DNA of 64,000 nucleotides from Eublepharis macularius (lineage: Eukaryota > Chordata > Lepidosauria > Squamata > Eublepharidae): contig NC_072805.1 in NCBI RefSeq assembly GCF_028583425.1, positions 18,362,001 to 18,426,000 of the forward strand. The letters run 5' to 3'. Position numbers and translations under genes: made by a program. Each line of letters opens with the position of its first letter. The first letter of the stretch is position 1. Positions 58,600 to 64,000 of the stretch are shown piece after piece. The notes below the pieces were generated by a model, which was given only the letters and a program-made list of their open reading frames with translations, was not told the origin of the DNA and ran no database searches.

Positions 58600-58838
58600 T
58601 CAAAACAGGAATGGAACAATGAGAATTCACTCATTAGATCATCATTGAATCTCTAAACAAAGCTTTCTAACAAACCATGTTTCATAGGAATCCAGCACTT
58701 GCAACTGAATGCATGACACACCCAATCAAGGCAAAACCAACAAGAAACATTTTTTGAAACCGTGAGTCCAACCTCTGAACATGCAACAAGTTCAACCACA
58801 GATTTTTTCACAATCAGACTGAAGAGTTTTTTATATTG

Positions 58839-60542
58839 TTAGATTTCTCTGTTTCGAAACATGTGGCGTGCAAGGGCATCGCGCACCAACTTCCCCTCCT
58901 CCCGGTGCCTTCTGTCTCCCACAGGGAGTTCAAGAGATTCCTCATCCACCTCCACAGGCCTCACGGGAGAATCATCCTCTGGAATGCCATGACCTTTCAA
59001 TTCACAAATGTTATGTAGCACCACACACGCGGTAGCTATGCAGGTCACATTCTCCTCCGCAACCATAAGCTGTGACCTCAAACACCTCCAGCGCCCCTTC
59101 AAACGTCCGAAACATCTTTCCACTATGGTCCTAGCTCTGGTGAGGCAGCGGTCAAAGTATGCTTCTGCGGGAGTGTGGGGCCTATTGAAGGGCTTCATCA
59201 GCCACCTTCTCATGGGGTAGGCTGCATCAGATATGATGAGTGGTGGCACGGTTACACCCTCTATTGTAAGACTGGGGTTGCCTGGCACAAACACCCCCGC
59301 ATCCATTGCCGTACAAATTGCAGAATTCACAAAAACAAAGGCGTCATGGTTCCGCCCACTCCAGCCAACCTCTGCATCAATGAATCTTCCAGTATGGTCC
59401 ACCGTGCCCTGGATGAGAATGGAATTGAATTTCTTGCGGTTGATGTACTCCCGTCCACGGCCTTTAAATTTGCAAATGGCAACATGGGTGCCATCAACTG
59501 CACCAATGCAATGAGGAAAGCCAAGTTTCTGAAATCCAGACATAATCTGCAATGAAAGAGAAAAAAACAAGATTGCTGTTAGAGAGAATCCCCTCTTTCT
59601 CCCACCGCCTATATTCATAATCTCCTCACTACAGCGCTGAGGCAGTCTCACATCTCCAGAATCCAGAGGAGTTAGCCATAGTCTGTACTAGTGAAATAAA
59701 AAAGAGTACAGTAGAACCCTCAGCACTTGCAAATTTTACTGTAGCTCAAGCTTTTGAGAATCACAGTTCGCTTGTTCAAACGCACAAGAAAAAAGGGAAC
59801 CGCGACTCTCGAAAGCTCATGGCACGATAAAATTGGTTTAAAGGTGCAGCTCATTGCCTACATGTCAGCAACATAGTTTTTTGTGCTTCAAATTGTAATC
59901 TTTGACCAGTACAGTTTGAATGGAGACTGTTACTCTGGGAGATGAGTGCGTACTCACCCTCGCCACATCAGGTCCAAGGCACACGACTCTACTGAGTAGC
60001 TCCAATTCTATCGCCAAGCAGACCTCCAAGACGATTCCTGCCACTGTTGAAATACCCACTCCGAATTGGTTCATGCATTGACGGTAAGTCGAACAGTTGG
60101 CAAGATACCAAAGTGCTATGGCGACTCTCATCTCCACAGAGATTGGATTGCGAAGTCTGGTGCGCTGACGGGAAAGACGGTGCCCTATGGAATGAACCAA
60201 TTCATTGAAAGTCTCCCTGGTCATACGAAAATTTTCAATCCACAGCTGGTCATCCCATATGGCAGTGACGAAATTGTCCCACCAGTCCCTGCTACGGGGA
60301 TAAATCCAGTAGCGACGGGGGACTCTGATTCCGGCTACAGCGAGAAAACGTGCTCTGTTCATTGCTGTTCTCCTTGTTCTCCATAAAGGCGGAGGTATGC
60401 ACCTCAGTGCAAGTGATTTCCTAAGCATTCTCCTTCTTCTAACCACTCGCATCCAGTAACTGTTGCAGGCATCGATCGATCGCTGAATATAGATAAAGAT
60501 GATGTGAAGCAAGGCCAGTGCCAATGCTCGGACCGCAGACAT
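58839..60542 (-). CDS. PIF/Harbinger (HARBI1-like) DDE transposase, intact
   Basis: Two exons on the minus strand, 59958-60542 (195 codons) and 58839-59546 (235 codons plus TAA), joined in phase 0 across a GT-AG intron; 430 aa. The N-terminal half is basic (MRVVRRRRMLRKS) and has a helix-turn-helix-like block, TYRQCMNQFGVGISTVAGIV. The catalytic domain has GAVDGTHV (D213), IISDAAYP (D302) and TIVERCFGRLKGRWR (E338), spaced D-35-E, plus ATACVVLHNICE as in HARBI1-like proteins. The triad is complete and no stop or shift was seen, so the gene could be active. Known role: cuts and joins element ends at 3-bp TWA targets, needing a Myb-like partner. The 411-bp intron carries a later Penelope-like repeat. 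Start at 60542 is the first ATG. Confidence 0.95.
59650..59855. repeat. Rearranged Penelope-like terminal repeat in the transposase intron
   Basis: AATCCAGAGGAGTTAGCC, CAAGCTTTTGAGAATCACAG and GACTCTCGAAAGCTCATGGC, TTTAAAGGTGCAGC resemble the 42100-44700 repeats but are broken and partly inverted. Confidence 0.5.
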
Positions 60543-61491
60543 AATTCAGCAGAATAAAATCGGGCTCAAAAAATCCTCCGCAATTCCAAAGTATGCCGTG
60601 AGACAAATGTGTTCACAAGAGTGGAGAACGCACAGTTCCAAGGAAAACTCCCGCCCAAGTTGGCCAGCCTATCATCGTGGCCACATTTTTGGCGGGAGAA
60701 AAATCATGACTTCCTAGAGGGGAGGAAGGACATTTGCTAGGGATAGTTGTGCTTGTGTCTTTTAGGGCAAAGAGCATAGAGTAGACTTGCAGGAGCAGAT
60801 TGACCAGTTCTTCCACTCAAATGTCGCGATGACTACACATGTGATGGAGCAAAATTAAGAGGGGCGGATTACAGTGGATTGATGTGTTGACCCCCTCCCC
60901 AGTCCAGTTTTCCTGACTCTGAAACACCTAAAAAAAAAAAAATAGCGGTATGTATGTTTTGTGAAGTAGCGCTTTGTTTTATTAAAAAAAAAGTACTCGG
61001 TCCCGTTTTTTTCAAGCACAAGGAATGCAGTCAGTCTAAAGCGTTGTGTGATTCTTTGCCCTGTCAATTCGCACACGCACCACTGTCTTGTTCGGTTCCC
61101 ACAATTTCTTTCCCCTTTACTAGTCACGTGATGGAAAAGAAATCGAGTTTCACGTTCATCCATCCACGAAAGAGTAAAAAACGGTGCGGTAGGGTAGGAA
61201 ATCTTGTCCTAGATTTTTTTTTAAAATGGTTTATCTGTGTTCACCACGAATTAAACAAAAATACACTTCAATGTCACAGTCACAAGTCCACACGCTTCTG
61301 AGAAATTATCATAAGCCTCCACTTGATCTGTCCACCAAAATAAATTTTTACTTGAGAACATTCCATGTTTTTGGCGGGCACTAAGACGATTGGCTAAAAT
61401 CGTTGAGGGGGCGGGCGGATGAAATGGGAGACCAATCACTCTTGAGAGAACTTTTTGGAATTTGTGTGTGGCGCAGTTCACTTGGTGCAAA
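60543..61491. promoter_or_regulatory. Shared promoter of transposase and second Myb-like gene
   Basis: 949 bp between two divergent start codons. Contains TTTTTGGCGGGAGAA (60686-60700) and TTTTTGGCGGGC (61368-61379), both E2F-like, an inverted CCAAT box GATTGGCT (61389-61396), ACCAATCA (61432-61439) and GTCACGTGA (61123-61131). The layout suggests co-regulated divergent transcription. Confidence 0.6.
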
Positions 61492-63897
61492 ATGATTTCC
61501 CGGCGTCATGGAAATGTCTGGGAAGTGGAGGAGGTATCTCTTCTTCTGAGGGTTGTTCGGAGGAGTGGGCATGCATCTCGGTTAATGGCCAGCACGCAAT
61601 CAAGCAACCGCGGCATCTATCGATTTCTTTCAAGAGTGCTACGCAGTCGCGGATTTCATCGAACGGCCAACCAGTGTCGAAGCAAATTCCAAAAACTGAA
61701 GTCCGATTTCATTTCATCAATGGAGGCACTGCAATGCATTCCTAGAAGCAGTCGTAGAATTAGGGTGCACAACGCGATGATGCTAATCTGGAAGGCGGCA
61801 GGGAGGCCTCGATGTCAAGAAAGACCTCATGATGGTGAGTTTTTTGAACCCCCCCCCCTTCCATGGCGGACCATGCAAGTCCCCCATGTTTAATGACACC
61901 TTTTTAGTGGCATGTTCTCAAAGAGACTTCATTCCTCATTAACAAATGGGTGGTTTTTGAAGTCAACCTTCTGTTTGTCACGCTCTAATTTTAATCTTCG
62001 AATTATTTGTCACGATTGGAAAGCCATAGAGTGTTCTTAGAGAAATACCATCTCCTCAAAAGCATCTTTCATGTTAATATGCAATTCCCCCGGTCACCAC
62101 TTTTATGCTATGCATCCTGTTTGATCCCTTTAACTGAATGCCTGGATCATAAAAAGCAAAGTAAGTAAAGGGAAACATTATCAGGGCGATCATTCCGTTT
62201 TTTACCATTGTTCAAATGATTTTTCATTTCAGAGATTATCTGTGAAAGAGCAGTCAAGATTGAAGAAACTTCATCTGAGGATGATGAGAATTCAGAAACT
62301 GTTGCAGTGGAATCATCAAGTGCAGCAGAATCTGATGCGCAAGCCTATGCACCTCTTGGAGTGACAACTGAAGACCCAGCAAAGATCAATACAGCAGCAG
62401 TTCCTCAAGGTAAGTTTAACCTTTTATGTGATTGTCAGCTTACTAGAGTTTACCCATGGCAAACTAATTCAAAAACCATCGACAGGATTCTTAGGAAGTC
62501 ATGAACTCCAAACAAAGCCACCATTTTTAATTTGTTTTTTGATCCGTCATCAGATCAGAAAATGGTGCAATTTTAAAAATTTGCTTTCTTGTCCAAGTAC
62601 TTTGAGAAGTGAGTGGTGTATTCCATGTACCAATAACAAGATCATTAATTGGAATTCTGCTGTATTAAATCACTAGCTTCAGAGAGAGAAAGAACAGATG
62701 ACAGTGGATCTCATTGCCTAGAAACTGAAGAAACCGTAATCGTTATATCTTCCGGCAGTAGTCACGAAGAAGCAACTGATGACATGACTGCTCCTGAAAC
62801 CATAATGCCCGGAGATGTATCTCCACAACCGAGTACCTCAGGTAATTTTTTGTGTGGTTCACACGTGCCATCAAGAGCTGCTCTGAAAATTGTGGGATTG
62901 CATGAGATTCTGCAGGAATGAATGGCCATTATTTTGCCAATCAAAGCACTATTGCCTGGGCAAAATACCATCAAGGTAACCAGATCCACTCTCAGCTAAA
63001 ACAAAACATATTTGTTCTCCATGATGACTCCTTTGAAGGTGAGTGGAGTACAACTAACACCTTGTCAACGTTTCTTGAGTGGTACGTGAAGTGAACACGA
63101 TCTCTTGATATAGCTCTCATCACTAGAAAACAATTTCAGCCTTTATTTTTCAAGGGTGTTTAGCAGTGTTCCCATTATCTTGTTTCCTTTGTTTTTTCCT
63201 GTGCCTAAGGCTGTTATCTTCTGCGCGGTTTCTCCGGCAGAAAAAATTGTCTCTGTATCAGCAGTCCAAAGTCTTCATAACCCAAAGTGGTGACTTATCT
63301 TCCATCCTTCATCATCGTGAATGTAAACAATGCCCAACATGTGGTGATGAGGAGATCAGTTCATTCCTTGAACAAAACACACTGCGGCTCTAAAGATGTC
63401 AAGCATAGGCTCAAACTACAGCCTTGCCAACACTTGCACAACCTTCAGATGTGGGATTCCTCTGGAAATTTCTAACAAAACCTTTTCTCTTTCTAGCTTC
63501 TTTAGCAACACACAGTGGTGCCGCAGTGAGAAAGTATGCCATGAGCGCTGAGCACAAACTTCACATAATTGAGGAAACAACTTCTTCTGATGCTGAGGAT
63601 GAGGACAGAAACGCCGTTGAGGAAGGCAGAACCGAGGATGCAGAGGGAACTCCAGTTCTCTCATTTTCCACAGGCACGTTTTAGCTATGCCACATTTGAG
63701 TGGAGTTACATTTTTCGCTGATTTATTTTGCTGGGTGACACTTCAATATCTGCCTAAAATATTGACTGACTTTAATTTTGCAGGTGATACTTCAGCGGGA
63801 GGTTTGCGTGACATGATGCCAAATAAAGACCAATCCGCTGATATTGGCGAGATCTATCGTAGTATGCAGGGAATACAATCTCTATGTCTATCAAGAA
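61492..63897 (+). CDS. Harbinger-type Myb/SANT-like protein 2 with acidic exons, runs past the window
   Basis: Exons 61492-61834, 62233-62409, 62677-62841, 63497-63673 and 63784-63897, the last ending in a GTAAGT donor, so more lies to the right. All junctions are phase 1. Exon 1 holds a Myb/SANT-like fold at about residues 7-70: NVWEVEEVSLLLRVVRRSG, NRGIYRFLSRVLRSRGFHRT, QCRSKFQKLKSDF. Later exons are acidic and Ser/Thr-rich, with AVKIEETSSEDDE (SUMO consensus VKIE) and TVIVISSGSSHEE (a SUMO-interacting-motif type). Exon 4 would need a non-canonical CAG|GC donor at 63673; read straight on, it stops at TAG 63682-63684, so a short isoform is possible. Divergent from the transposase. The N-terminal ATG at 61492 is the first in frame. 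Confidence 0.75.
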
Positions 63898-64000
63898 GTA
63901 AGTATGACTATTCCAAGGAAAACTTGAGGCAGAGTTTGGTGTGGTGTTTCTGATCACGCGGCTCAGATCAGGCGCGACAGTACCAATCCCACATCACGTA
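63898..64000 (+). other. Intron of Myb-like gene 2, right edge
   Basis: Follows a GTAAGT donor; no exon recognised before the window ends. Confidence 0.5.

Noticed and set aside
59008-59555. Plus-strand frames opposite the transposase
   Set aside because: Antisense shadows of the DDE exon.
55476-61491. Matching inverted repeats to the 52.69 kb region inside the cluster
   Set aside because: I looked for the reverse complement of the 52.69-52.81 kb sequence within the window and found none by eye, so I do not claim an internal element end.

Overview
The window is nuclear DNA from a vertebrate, almost certainly a squamate reptile. The two complete host genes have vertebrate orthologues with all splice sites legible. 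The repeat load is squamate in type: Sauria-type tRNA SINEs, a 5S-derived SINE, CR1 and L2-like LINEs, Penelope-like remnants and several foldback families. A gecko is a guess only.

Left part (1-29.6 kb): host genes. The last two exons of an SDR oxidoreductase (C-factor-like) enter from the left edge on the + strand. TMEM170A follows on the - strand (3 coding exons, 146 aa). It is head-to-head with CFDP1 on the + strand (7 coding exons, 286 aa); the start codons are about 0.7 kb apart across a CpG-rich shared promoter. CFDP1 ends at 28892 with an AATAAA at 29523. Its 10.5-kb intron 5 holds only old SINEs and LINEs and one solo LTR.

Middle part (29.6-52.6 kb): no host gene seen. It is a graveyard of interspersed repeats, many nested, including a CR1 broken up by later insertions, several elements with long inverted repeats, and a 552-bp insertion framed by a 14-bp duplication.

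Right part (about 52.7 kb to the window end): the most unusual region, a compact cluster of four spliced genes that looks like a large PIF/Harbinger DNA transposon, or two nested ones. It holds a Myb/SANT-like protein (+, 4 exons, 385 aa), a small zinc-motif plus coiled-coil protein (-, 4 exons, 164 aa), a HARBI1-like DDE transposase (-, 2 exons, 430 aa, D213/D302/E338 present), and a second Myb/SANT-like protein with acidic, SUMO-motif-bearing exons (+, at least 5 exons, running off the right edge). All reading frames are open and all splice phases agree. The first Myb gene and the coiled-coil gene converge with crossed poly(A) signals; the transposase and second Myb gene diverge from a shared promoter with CCAAT and E2F-like sites. 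By analogy with known Harbinger pairs, the Myb proteins would help the transposase bind DNA and enter the nucleus; the role of the coiled-coil protein is unknown. The terminal inverted repeats were not found: the right end is outside the window.
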